Below are positions 1-8,604 of a DNA stretch of 64,000 bases, in pieces. The translations under genes were made by a program, and so were the position numbers. Positions within the stretch are counted from its first letter, which is position 1; each line of letters starts with the position of its first letter. The notes under the pieces are model-generated. The model worked only from the letters and a program-made list of their open reading frames with translations. It had not been told where the DNA came from and made no database searches. This DNA comes from Pedobacter sp. BS3 (GTDB lineage: Bacteria > Bacteroidota > Bacteroidia > Sphingobacteriales > Sphingobacteriaceae), in NCBI RefSeq assembly GCF_008274585.1, contig NZ_VTRT01000010.1, positions 1 to 64,000 on the forward strand. Direction: 5' to 3'.

Positions 1-402
1 TAAAGTTCTGAATTTCTTTAATCACAATAGGAATGACCTACATCTTTTTTTACTTACACAAAATTCAAGACACTACCGTTAGTTGTTTGGTAATCCCTAA
101 ACCTCCACCTTCCGGCCCTTTATCTTTCCTGACCCTCTTTAGCTCCAGACCATTGCTCATGAACTACATGCATATAGCTGTTAGCTGTCAGCCATTATCC
201 ATTATCCACTGTCCATTATCCACTGTCAACTCTCCACTGTCAACTCTCCACTGTCCACTCTCCACTGTCAACTATCCATTGTCAACTATCCATTGTCAAC
301 TACCCAACGCTACAATATTGCTAACAATAGCAACAAATATATTAGTGCAGGCTGGCCAGAGTTCGTTAATATTGTAACACAATAACCAATAATTCCTGTT
401 AA
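1..402. repeat. Intergenic array of TCCACTGTCAAC-type units
   Basis: No gene is supported here. From about 190 to 303 the sequence is a degenerate tandem array of 11-14 base units such as TCCACTGTCAACTC, TCCATTGTCAACTA and TCCACTGTCCACTC. Just before it (about 158-190) is a box resembling CATGAACTACATGC. The same two modules recur in other gaps of this window (27.3, 31.7, 33.1, 42.9, 54.9 kb). The repeat is open in one frame only because it lacks stops; the resulting Leu/Ser/Thr/Pro peptide is low-complexity and not a credible protein. Confidence 0.75.
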
Positions 403-2178
403 ATGAAATACTGCAAGATACTTTCTGCGTTAGCATTCCTTTTTATTATTGCTACAGCAAATGCCCAGCAAAAACGTCCTAATATTATTCTAATCCTTTC
501 GGATGATATGGGCTATTCGGATATCGGCTGTTACGGCAGCGAAATAGAAACCCCCAACCTGGATGCGCTGGCAAATGATGGTATACGTTTTACCCAGTTT
601 TATAACCAGGCACGTTGCTGTCCGTCAAGAGCATCGTTAATGACCGGTTTATATCCGCACCAAACCGGCATAGGCTGGATGGATGCCGTTAATCATAACC
701 TGCCGGGATATCAGGCGCAGCTGAATAAAAATTGTGTAACCATTGCACAGGTATTAAAAAGTGCTGGTTACAGCACCTATATGGCCGGTAAATGGCACCT
801 GCAATATGAAAAAGATACCCGCCAGGATAGTCCAAATTACGATTGGCCGATTCAACGCGGATTTGATAAGTTCTACGGCATCCTGAAAGGAGCCGGAAGC
901 TACTATGATCCTGGTACGTTATGCCGTAACAATACGCTCATTTCGCCTTTTAATGATCCTGAATACAAACCCAATAACTATTACTTTACCAATGCCATTA
1001 CCGATAATGCCATAAAATTTATTGAAGACGATAAAGGCAAACAGCCATTCTTTATGTACATGGCTTATACCGCGGCACACTGGCCGATGCAGGCGCCCGA
1101 AGAAGCCATCAATAAATATAAAGGACGTTATGATAAAGGTTGGGACGTTATCCGCAGACAGCGTCTGGATAAAATGAAACGATTGGGATTGATCGATTCA
1201 TCGGTGATACTGCCGCCATTAGATACCCATACCTGGGAAGACGAACCCGATAAAGCAGCCATGGCCCGTCGTATGGAAACCTACGCTGCTATGATAGATA
1301 TTATGGACCAGGGCATTGGCCGTATGGTTTCCGAGCTGAAAAAGAAAGGCATTTTTGAAAATACCGTCATCCTGTTTATGGAAGATAACGGCGGTAATGC
1401 CGAGGGACTTGGCTATGGCGGTGGTCCGGAAGGAAAGACACAGCCCATCGCCGGAAAAACCGAAGGATTAAAGGCATTGGGGAAAAATGAAACACAGTCA
1501 GAAGGCATTCCGCCTATAACCCGTGACGGCAAGCTGGTTATGGCTGGCAAAAAAGTAATGGCCGGTCCGGCAGACACCTATCTGGCTTATCTGAAACCCT
1601 GGGGACAGGTATCCAATACACCTTTCAGAGAATATAAACATTATGTTCATGAGGGAGGAATCGCCACGCCGTTAATTGCCCACTGGCCAGCAGGTATAAA
1701 AAGTAAGGGCGAGTTTCGTAACCAGATAGGTAACTTTATCGATATAATGCCAACTATTGTTGATCTCGCCGGAGCCAGATATCCTACAGAATTTAACGGT
1801 AATAAAATAACTCCGGTGGCTGGCGTAAGCCTGGTACCGGCATTTTACAATAAGCCTATAAACCGAAAAGCCATTTTCTGGGAGCACGAAATGAACCGGG
1901 CGGTACGCATGGGCGACTGGAAGCTGGTATCTACAGGACAGGTAATGGACGGCGGATATGGTTTATGGAAATACTATCAGAAAGGGCCGTGGGAGTTATA
2001 CAACATCAAAACCGACAGGGCCGAAACCCGTAACCTGGCAGGAGAATATCCTGATAGGGTGAAAGAGATGGCCGCCATGTGGGAGGAATGGACAAAAACA
2101 GTTCCCGTTTACCCAACACCATGGCAGGAGCTGAAAAAGCCGCTTCGAACAGAATATATTGATCCGATACAGAAATAG
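403..2178 (+). CDS. Secreted sulfatase (arylsulfatase-like, S1 family)
   Basis: A 591-residue sulfatase that would hydrolyse sulfate esters on a glycan or small molecule outside the cytoplasm. It has a Sec signal peptide (residues 1-21, ending ANA-QQ), the N-terminal metal site with D34-D35 (LSDDMGYSDIGCYG), and the modification motif C72-C-P-S-R76, in which C72 would become formylglycine. GKWHL near residue 125 and the C-terminal GDWKLV stretch are also typical. It is first in a run of eight same-strand genes that includes the activating enzyme at 4070. The third sulfatase (5064) is a clear paralogue with the same motif order (CCP[ST]RASL, YPHQ, GWM). The substrate cannot be read from sequence; sulfatase identity is secure. 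Confidence 0.95.
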   Translation: MKYCKILSALAFLFIIATANAQQKRPNIILILSDDMGYSDIGCYGSEIETPNLDALANDGIRFTQFYNQARCCPSRASLMTGLYPHQTGIGWMDAVNHNLPGYQAQLNKNCVTIAQVLKSAGYSTYMAGKWHLQYEKDTRQDSPNYDWPIQRGFDKFYGILKGAGSYYDPGTLCRNNTLISPFNDPEYKPNNYYFTNAITDNAIKFIEDDKGKQPFFMYMAYTAAHWPMQAPEEAINKYKGRYDKGWDVIRRQRLDKMKRLGLIDSSVILPPLDTHTWEDEPDKAAMARRMETYAAMIDIMDQGIGRMVSELKKKGIFENTVILFMEDNGGNAEGLGYGGGPEGKTQPIAGKTEGLKALGKNETQSEGIPPITRDGKLVMAGKKVMAGPADTYLAYLKPWGQVSNTPFREYKHYVHEGGIATPLIAHWPAGIKSKGEFRNQIGNFIDIMPTIVDLAGARYPTEFNGNKITPVAGVSLVPAFYNKPINRKAIFWEHEMNRAVRMGDWKLVSTGQVMDGGYGLWKYYQKGPWELYNIKTDRAETRNLAGEYPDRVKEMAAMWEEWTKTVPVYPTPWQELKKPLRTEYIDPIQK

Positions 2179-2224
2179 AGCCATCAGTAATGGATATTGG
2201 CAATTGCTGTACCATTCGGGATAC

Positions 2225-2271
2225 GGGACTCAACTTTTGAATTTTAACTTTTGAATTTTGACTTTTAAAAT
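2225..2271. repeat. A/T-rich CTTTTGA repeat upstream of a start codon
   Basis: The gap contains alternating units of the type AACTTTTGAATTTT/GACTTTTAAAAT that end directly at the start codon of the second sulfatase. An almost identical run precedes the third sulfatase (5028-5061), and related runs occur at about 24320, 25850, 43510, 44215 and 52375. Function unknown. Confidence 0.6.
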
Positions 2272-3948
2272 ATGCAGGAAAAAATAACACGCAAAAAAGC
2301 GCTGAAACAGATAGGTGGACTAATGCTCTCGGGCATGGTGCCCGCCATTGTAAAAGCAGATCTTCCTAAAGGATATGTGAATCCGCTGGGACAATCTACA
2401 CCCGCAAAAAATGCGCCTAATATCGTTCTGATCATAACCGACCAGATACGTGCCGATGCTTGCAAACGTGAAGGGTTTCCTTTAGATACCATGCCTTTTC
2501 TTGACAGCCTGGCTAAAGATGGAACCTGGTTGAACAAGGCGTATTGTGCGGCTCCGGCCTGTGTGCCCAGCCGAACGTCGATGATGACCGGTCGTTTTCC
2601 CAACGCTACACGGGTAAAATCAAACATGAATGTGCAGGATGCTACCTATACAGCCGATCTGATCGATGTAGTAAAATCAAAAGGTTACACTACGGCGCTT
2701 GTCGGTAAAAACCACAGCTACCTCAAGCCGGAACATTTTGATTACTGGAAAGGATATTTCCATTTAGGCGTTGATAAACCCGAAACCGATGAAGAAAAGG
2801 CATTTAATCAGTATTTGCAAAGTACTCATTATTACGTCAGCCTGAAACCGGCGCCTTTTCCTGCCGAAATGCAGCTGCCGTCACGAATTGCAAAAGATTC
2901 GGCCGACTGGATAAAAAATACAGCTCAAAAGCAGGATAAACCATTTTTCCTGTATATGTCCATTCCCGAGCCGCATAACCCGTACCAGGTATCAGAGCCT
3001 TACTATTCCATGTTTCCTCCCGAAACATTGCCGCCGGTAAAAGCAGGGGCAGAAGTTTTACCCAAGAAAGGGAATAAGTGGGTATTACAGAAAAAAATGA
3101 TGGAGATGGGCTACCCCCATTTTGAAAAGAATATTCCCCGCATACGTAGTAATTATTACGGTATGCTGCGCCTGATTGACGACCAGGTGAAAAAGTTCGT
3201 TGACTTCCTGAAAGCAGAAAACCTGTACGACAATACCATCCTCATTTTTGTAGGCGATCACGGCGATTTTACCGGTGAATACGGCCTGATTAAAAAAGGT
3301 GTGGAAGTGCCCGAATGTTTAACCCGTATTCCGATGATCTGGCACGGCCCCGGCATTGCAAAAAATGCGCAACCGCACACGGCGCATGTATCTAACGTAG
3401 ATATTATGCCCACTATTTGCGATATGTTAGGTGTACGGTTACCTGATGGTGTGCAGGGACGCAGCTTATGGCCCTTGCTTACCGGCGATAAATATCCAAA
3501 GGCCGAGTTTGAGAGTATTGTGGTACAGCAAGGCTTCGGCGGCTTGCACTTCACCAATTTGCGGGAATATGATCCCTATACACAGGATGGAACCATAACC
3601 AAAGGCAAGGAGGAGTTTGATGAATTGAATACCTGGAGCCAGAGCGGCATCATGCGCATGTTGCGTAAAGACAACTGGAAACTGGTTTACGATATGCAGG
3701 GAAGCGGCCAGTTATATAACCTGGCAGAAGATCCGGCAGAAATCAATAACCTTTACGGAAATAACAAGTATAAAGATAAGCAAACCGAGTTGTTGCAGGA
3801 TCTGCTGGCCTGGGAGCTGCGTACGCAGGATCCGCTGCCTTTGCCGAGGCCCAATAAAATGCGGAAGTATGGCTATAAACGCGATCCGAGAAATTACTGG
3901 GCTCCCTATCGTAACGAGCCGGAAGAAGAGTTGAAAAAGAATTTATAG
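2272..3948 (+). CDS. Exported sulfatase
   Basis: A 558-residue sulfatase. The modification motif is C97-V-P-S-R101 followed by TSMMTG. The metal site reads TDQIRAD (D57, Q58) instead of the DD seen in the other four, a variant known in several sulfatase subfamilies. The N-terminus (TRKKALKQIGG, then a hydrophobic stretch ending VKA) looks like a degenerate Tat signal or a Sec signal; the twin-arginine is R-K, so the route is uncertain. VGDHGDFTGEYGL around residues 325-338 matches the second metal-site region. It lies 93 bases after the first sulfatase and before the formylglycine-generating enzyme, so it is probably in the same operon. Substrate unknown. Confidence 0.94.
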   Translation: MQEKITRKKALKQIGGLMLSGMVPAIVKADLPKGYVNPLGQSTPAKNAPNIVLIITDQIRADACKREGFPLDTMPFLDSLAKDGTWLNKAYCAAPACVPSRTSMMTGRFPNATRVKSNMNVQDATYTADLIDVVKSKGYTTALVGKNHSYLKPEHFDYWKGYFHLGVDKPETDEEKAFNQYLQSTHYYVSLKPAPFPAEMQLPSRIAKDSADWIKNTAQKQDKPFFLYMSIPEPHNPYQVSEPYYSMFPPETLPPVKAGAEVLPKKGNKWVLQKKMMEMGYPHFEKNIPRIRSNYYGMLRLIDDQVKKFVDFLKAENLYDNTILIFVGDHGDFTGEYGLIKKGVEVPECLTRIPMIWHGPGIAKNAQPHTAHVSNVDIMPTICDMLGVRLPDGVQGRSLWPLLTGDKYPKAEFESIVVQQGFGGLHFTNLREYDPYTQDGTITKGKEEFDELNTWSQSGIMRMLRKDNWKLVYDMQGSGQLYNLAEDPAEINNLYGNNKYKDKQTELLQDLLAWELRTQDPLPLPRPNKMRKYGYKRDPRNYWAPYRNEPEEELKKNL

Positions 3949-3954
3949 CAGAAG

Positions 3955-4040
3955 CCTGGCTTGCGCTCGTTTTTAACGAGGTTAGCCTGCGCCCGTTTTT
4001 AACGGGTGCATACTTACCTGGCGTTTGTAACGCCGAAATC
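3955..4040. repeat. Three successive short stem-loops before the FGE gene
   Basis: The 121-base gap holds three consecutive mini-hairpins with similar loops: CTCG-TTTTTAA-CGAG, CCCG-TTTTTAA-CGGG and GGCG-TTTGTAA-CGCC. Each is preceded by a GCCTG/ACCTG-like word, giving a loose repeat of about 28 bases. Stem bases differ but pairing is kept in all three, which suggests that the structure matters. It could be an attenuator, an mRNA processing or stability element, or a small repeat family. Confidence 0.6.
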
Positions 4041-4069
4041 TGAGACGAAAACGATTGAAAGAAGAACCC

Positions 4070-5017
4070 ATGAATGCAGAATCAAAACCATGTTGCTCCG
4101 CCCAACGGCCTGCGTCGGTGTTAAACGTTTTAGGCGGGTTGCCACCGAACGTGAATAATACCGTGGAAGGTATGGTTTTGCTTCCCGGTGGCAGCTTTCT
4201 GATGGGCACAGAAAGCGATGAAGGTTTTTGGGCCGATGGTGAAGGCCCGGTGAGAGAAGTAACGGTAAATTCATTTTATATGGATGAAGCAGCGGTCACC
4301 AACTCGCAGTTCGCTGAATTTATACGGGCTACCGGTTACCAAACCGATGCCGAGCGATTTGGCTGGTCGTTTGTGTTTGACGGGTTGTTAGACCAGAAAA
4401 CGTTAACCGGTGATATCGAAGTAGTAGAGCAAACGCCCTGGTGGTGCATTGTTCCCGGTGCATGCTGGAATCATCCCGAAGGTTGGAACAGTTCGCTGAA
4501 AGACAGGATGGAACATCCGGTTGTACATATATCCTGGAATGATGCCGTGGCTTATGCCCGTTGGGCAGGCAAACGGCTGCCAACCGAAGCAGAATGGGAA
4601 TATGCCGCCCGCGGAGGTTTGGTGCAGAAAATGTTTCCCTGGGGAGATGAGCTGACGCCTGACGGAGAACATTATTGTAACATCTGGCAGGGCGTTTTTC
4701 CTGGAAAGAACACTTTAGAAGATGGTTACCTTGGAACAGCTCCGGCAAAGAGCTTCAAACCGAACGGCTACGGTCTGTATAATATGGCCGGAAATGTATG
4801 GGAATGGTGCTCCGATTGGTTCAGCGCCGATTTTCATTGCACAGCTTCGTTGCTTAACCCGCAGGGACCGCCTCAGGGACAGGCGAAAGTGATCAAAGGC
4901 GGTTCGTTTCTGTGCCATCAATCCTATTGCAACCGGTATCGTGTAGCTGCCCGTTCGTCAAGCACGCCCGGTAGTACAGCTTCTAATGTGGGATTTCGAT
5001 GTGTGAAAGCATGCTAA
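4070..5017 (+). CDS. Formylglycine-generating enzyme (SUMF1/FGE family)
   Basis: A 315-residue cytoplasmic enzyme that would oxidise the motif cysteine of the neighbouring sulfatases to formylglycine before export. It shows the FGE-sulfatase fold signatures: PGGSFLMGT near residue 44, RLPTEAEWEYAARGG, NMAGNVWEWCSDWF, and a C-terminal GGSFLCHQSYCNRYR. The last holds C282 and C287, matching the copper-binding active-site pair of aerobic FGEs, so it is predicted to be a true O2-dependent FGE and not one of the catalytically inert family members. I place the start at the ATG at 4070; an in-frame TTG 15 bases upstream is possible. No signal peptide is seen, as expected for action before translocation. 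All five nearby sulfatases are Cys-type, which fits. Confidence 0.95.
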   Translation: MNAESKPCCSAQRPASVLNVLGGLPPNVNNTVEGMVLLPGGSFLMGTESDEGFWADGEGPVREVTVNSFYMDEAAVTNSQFAEFIRATGYQTDAERFGWSFVFDGLLDQKTLTGDIEVVEQTPWWCIVPGACWNHPEGWNSSLKDRMEHPVVHISWNDAVAYARWAGKRLPTEAEWEYAARGGLVQKMFPWGDELTPDGEHYCNIWQGVFPGKNTLEDGYLGTAPAKSFKPNGYGLYNMAGNVWEWCSDWFSADFHCTASLLNPQGPPQGQAKVIKGGSFLCHQSYCNRYRVAARSSSTPGSTASNVGFRCVKAC

Positions 5018-5027
5018 GGTGGCTGCT

Positions 5028-5061
5028 TTTTGACTTTTAACTTTTGAATTTTGAATTTTAT
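5028..5061. repeat. A/T-rich CTTTTGA repeat upstream of a start codon
   Basis: A run of TTTTTGACTTTTAACTTTTG-type units fills most of the 46-base gap before the third sulfatase. It is nearly the same as the run at 2225-2271. Both end within a few bases of an ATG, so they form part of the leader of these genes. Confidence 0.55.
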
Positions 5062-5063
5062 AT

Positions 5064-7130
5064 ATGAAAATCATCCTGTCACTATTTATTTTAACTCTTG
5101 GCATTCAGGTTTTTGCCAATGATAATCCAGATACCGGTAAACGGCCTAATATTATTCTCATTCTTGCCGATGATATGGGCTTTTCAGATATCGGTTGCTA
5201 TGGCGGCGAAATACAAACGCCAAATATTGATCGCCTGGCATCAGAAGGCATTAAATACAAGCAATTTTATAATGCGGCACGCTGCTGTCCCACACGGGCA
5301 TCGCTCATTACAGGTTTATATCCGCATCAGGCCGGTATGGGTTGGATGGCTGCTGCCGATATGGGCAGGTCCGAATACCAGGGAAACCTGAATAACAACT
5401 CGGTAACTATCGCGGAGGTGTTGAAAAGCGCTGGGTATGACACTTATATGAGCGGTAAATGGCATTTAACGAATGAGCGTAAAATAGAAGGTATGGTTAC
5501 CGACAACTGGCCGCATCAGCGTGGATTTAACCGTTATTTCGGTATTATTCCCGGCGGTGCAAACTATTTTACCCCGGTAATTTACAGCGATAACAAACGT
5601 TATAAGGCTCCGGCTGATTTTTACCTTACCAATGCCATCAGCGATACCAGCGTAAAATTTATCGACGAACATTTTACCAAACACAAGGATAAGCCCATGT
5701 TCATGTATGTGGCCTATACCTCGCCGCACTGGCCCTTACAGGCATTGCAGCAGGATATCGACAAATACAAAGATGTGTACACCAAAGGCTGGGATGTTAT
5801 CCGTAAAGAGCGGTTTGAAAAACAGCGAAAACTCGGCTTATTTCCGGCAAATACCGTGATGTCACCGCGGGATGCCGAAGTGCCTGCATGGGAAAGCCTT
5901 AGTCCGGCAAAACAGAAAGACATGGCCATGCGTATGGCTATTTATGCCGCACAGATCGATATTATGGATCAGGGCATCGGGCGCATTATTGCCAAACTAA
6001 AGGCAGAAAACCAGTTAGATAATACCCTGATCTTTTTCCTGAGCGATAACGGCGCCTGTGCCGAATTTATCAGCAGCGGGAAACGTAAGGCCGTTGACGG
6101 AAAAGAAGATACCTTTGAAAGCTATCGTATAAACTGGGCCAACGTAAGCAGCACTCCGTTCAAAGAATATAAGCATTATACTTACGAAGGCGGCATTGCC
6201 ACGCCCTTAATTGTGCATTGGCCAAACGGCGTATCCAAAAACCTGGATAATAAATTCATAGACGATTACGGTCACATCACCGATATTATGGCTACCTGTG
6301 TGGATGTGGCGCATGCCACTTATCCGCTTACCTATAAGGGTAATAAAATCCATCCCATGCAGGGCAAAAGCCTGGCCCCCAATTTTACAGGCGGACATAA
6401 TAATCGCGGGCAGGTTTTCTGGGAGCATGAAGCCAATATCGCTTTACGCGATGGCGACTGGAAGCTGGTCGCAAAAACTCCCGAAAACGGGCAGTTGGAT
6501 ATGAAATCGCTCGATCTGTACAACATGAAGGAAGATCCTACCGAGATGAATAACCTGGCGGCCAAATATCCCGATAAGGTGAAAAAAATGTACGCCACCT
6601 GGGAAAACTGGGGGAAACAGATCGGTATTTTTCCCTTAGATACGCGGGGTTATGGAGAACGGAAGCAGGATTACCAGCGGATGATAAACGGCAATTTTGA
6701 TGATAACCTGGGCGGATGGAAGGTAAAGATAAATCCCGAAGTAAAAGGCGTTGTAAGCGTAGATACTACGGGGCGGCTTAGCGGAAAAAGATCTGCTGTA
6801 GTTGCCATGAATAAGCCCGGCGATAAACCGGCCGGTATAGCTATGAACTGGCCCTTCCCGGCAAAAAAAGGCGAAAAATTTACCATTTCTGTTAACTCGG
6901 TAGCCAACAAGGCAGCCACCTATTATCTGCGTATGGAAAAAGTGAGCCCGGGAGCGCCGAAGCTGCTTGACCAGAAAATTGAGGTTTCAGCCAGCCCTGC
7001 CAAAAATAGTTTTCAATCGGCAGAAGTTCCCGAAGACGGACGTTACCGTATTGCACTGTATTTTGGTACTCTCGCCTCCGGCGATAAGGTCTGGATAGAC
7101 GACGTAACGCTGACTCCAATGAAGCATTAA
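5064..7130 (+). CDS. Secreted sulfatase with C-terminal jelly-roll-like module
   Basis: A 688-residue sulfatase with a Sec signal (residues 1-18), metal site D36-D37 and modification motif C74-C-P-T-R78. The catalytic part (to about residue 540) is closely similar to the first sulfatase. An extra C-terminal region of about 150 residues begins INGNFDDNLGGWKV and ends VWIDDVTLTP. This start and end pattern is typical of CBM4/9-like beta-sandwich modules, so it may bind carbohydrate; that is inference from the edge motifs only. The first sulfatase lacks this module, so the pair differ by a gain or loss of a domain. Same operon as the FGE, 46 bases upstream. Confidence 0.94.
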   Translation: MKIILSLFILTLGIQVFANDNPDTGKRPNIILILADDMGFSDIGCYGGEIQTPNIDRLASEGIKYKQFYNAARCCPTRASLITGLYPHQAGMGWMAAADMGRSEYQGNLNNNSVTIAEVLKSAGYDTYMSGKWHLTNERKIEGMVTDNWPHQRGFNRYFGIIPGGANYFTPVIYSDNKRYKAPADFYLTNAISDTSVKFIDEHFTKHKDKPMFMYVAYTSPHWPLQALQQDIDKYKDVYTKGWDVIRKERFEKQRKLGLFPANTVMSPRDAEVPAWESLSPAKQKDMAMRMAIYAAQIDIMDQGIGRIIAKLKAENQLDNTLIFFLSDNGACAEFISSGKRKAVDGKEDTFESYRINWANVSSTPFKEYKHYTYEGGIATPLIVHWPNGVSKNLDNKFIDDYGHITDIMATCVDVAHATYPLTYKGNKIHPMQGKSLAPNFTGGHNNRGQVFWEHEANIALRDGDWKLVAKTPENGQLDMKSLDLYNMKEDPTEMNNLAAKYPDKVKKMYATWENWGKQIGIFPLDTRGYGERKQDYQRMINGNFDDNLGGWKVKINPEVKGVVSVDTTGRLSGKRSAVVAMNKPGDKPAGIAMNWPFPAKKGEKFTISVNSVANKAATYYLRMEKVSPGAPKLLDQKIEVSASPAKNSFQSAEVPEDGRYRIALYFGTLASGDKVWIDDVTLTPMKH

Positions 7131-7150
7131 CTTATAATGTAATAAACAGC

Positions 7151-7202
7151 AGACTTCCGAAGTTTTTCTACTGCTTGCCAATTAAACAAACTTCGGAAGT
7201 CT
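7151..7202. terminator. 15-bp inverted repeat after the third sulfatase
   Basis: AGACTTCCGAAGTTT (7151-7165) is exactly complementary to AAACTTCGGAAGTCT (7188-7202), separated by 22 bases. Only a short CTTT follows, so it is not a classical terminator; it may stabilise the upstream message or lower read-through into the phosphodiesterase gene. Confidence 0.5.
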
Positions 7203-7268
7203 TTAAAAAGTAAAGAATTGACGTAAAACCTATAACGTACAACTTACAACGTATAACTCACAACTCAC

Positions 7269-8603
7269 ATGAAGCGCATTATTTTCATTCTGGCACTTAC
7301 GGTAACAACCTGTGCCGCCGCTTATGCACAAAAAGTAAAGCACGTTATCCTGGTCAGTATTGACGGCCTGCGGCCGGATTTTTATAAAGACAAAAGCTGG
7401 CCAGCTCCTAATTTGCAGCGTTTAATGGCAGAAGGCGTATATGCCGATGAAGTGCACAGCGTATTTCCGTCAGTAACCTATCCGTCGCATACAACTATTG
7501 TAACAGGAGCATACCCGGCAAGGCACGGTATTTATTATAATGTTCCGTTTGGTGCAAAGAACGGGCACTGGTATTGGGAAGAAAGCTATATTAAAACCGG
7601 AACTTTGTGGGATGCCATTAAAAAAGCCGGCATGACCTCGGCAGCCGTGATGTGGCCGGTAACCGTGGGCGCACCCATTAATTATAATTTTCCTGTACGC
7701 CGGGCAGATGACGACGAAAAAACAGACCAACTCACGGTAACGCGACCCTACGTAACTCCTTCAACCCTGATTGATGATTACGGAAAAGCGTATGGAACGC
7801 TGAGTAAAGAAGATTTTGGCTCTGCTCACGATCGTTTCGACAAAACGGTAGGCAACCTGGCCAGCTATATCATCAGAACCTATAAGCCTAACCTTACGGC
7901 CATCCATTTTCTGGGTGCCGACCATGAACAGCACGCTCATGGACGCGATGCTGCCGAAGTAAAGAACGCGGTGGCGGTGATAGACAGCATGATTGGCACC
8001 GTAATTAAAACCGTTAACGATGCTGGCTTAAAAAGCAGTACAGCTATTATCATAACCGGCGATCACGGACATGTGGACACCAAAGCCTCGTTTGCACCCA
8101 ATGTTTACCTGGCACAGCACCAAATACTTACCGATGGTAAAAACTGGCGTGCGAAATTTCATCCGGCAGGCGGCTCGGCGTTTTTATACCTGAAAGATAA
8201 AAACGATACCAAAACACTGGAAGAAGTGAAGAAAATCCTGGCCGATCTGCCGGAAGATAAAAAGGCTTTATTCCGGGTGCTCGATCGTACAGCACTGGAC
8301 AAAATCGGAGCAAACCCCGAAGCTGCCTTAGGAATTGCAATGAAAAAAGGTATAACGGTATCAAACGCCTTTGCAGGCGAACCCTTAAGGAAAGTGAAGA
8401 AGCAAGGTTCCGCACACGGTTATTATCCCGATTTCCATGAGATAAACACCGGTTTCATCGCTATTGGTGCCGGCATTAACCAGAAAAAGGAAATTCCGGA
8501 AATGGGTATTAAAGATGTGGCGCCCTTGGTTTCGCAATTGTTGGGATTGAATTTTAAAGCTCCCGACGGCATTTTGATATCGGGGATTTTAAGTGGCAGA
8601 TAA
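7269..8603 (+). CDS. Nucleotide pyrophosphatase/phosphodiesterase family protein (alkaline phosphatase superfamily)
   Basis: A 444-residue exported enzyme of the type I phosphodiesterase/NPP family, which cleaves phosphodiester or pyrophosphate bonds in nucleotides or phospholipid-like substrates. It has a signal peptide (residues 1-21), the first metal ligand in SIDGLRPDF (D32), and the nucleophile region FPSVTYPSHTTIVTG with T70 as the likely nucleophile. GADHEQHAHG and TGDHGHVDT hold the later metal ligands. It shares its fold with the sulfatases but uses Thr, so it does not need FGE. Its stop overlaps the leader of the next gene (one base between stop and ATG), so the two are translationally linked. 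Exact substrate unknown. Confidence 0.9.
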   Translation: MKRIIFILALTVTTCAAAYAQKVKHVILVSIDGLRPDFYKDKSWPAPNLQRLMAEGVYADEVHSVFPSVTYPSHTTIVTGAYPARHGIYYNVPFGAKNGHWYWEESYIKTGTLWDAIKKAGMTSAAVMWPVTVGAPINYNFPVRRADDDEKTDQLTVTRPYVTPSTLIDDYGKAYGTLSKEDFGSAHDRFDKTVGNLASYIIRTYKPNLTAIHFLGADHEQHAHGRDAAEVKNAVAVIDSMIGTVIKTVNDAGLKSSTAIIITGDHGHVDTKASFAPNVYLAQHQILTDGKNWRAKFHPAGGSAFLYLKDKNDTKTLEEVKKILADLPEDKKALFRVLDRTALDKIGANPEAALGIAMKKGITVSNAFAGEPLRKVKKQGSAHGYYPDFHEINTGFIAIGAGINQKKEIPEMGIKDVAPLVSQLLGLNFKAPDGILISGILSGR

Positions 8604-8604
8604 T

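Noticed and set aside
190-303. CRISPR-like array
   Set aside because: Units are 11-14 bases with no unique spacers, the copies vary freely, and no cas gene is present.
33-377. 114-codon open frame at the left edge
   Set aside because: It is made of the TCCACTGTCAAC array, has low-complexity Leu/Ser/Thr/Pro content and no start context; the array simply lacks stops in this frame.
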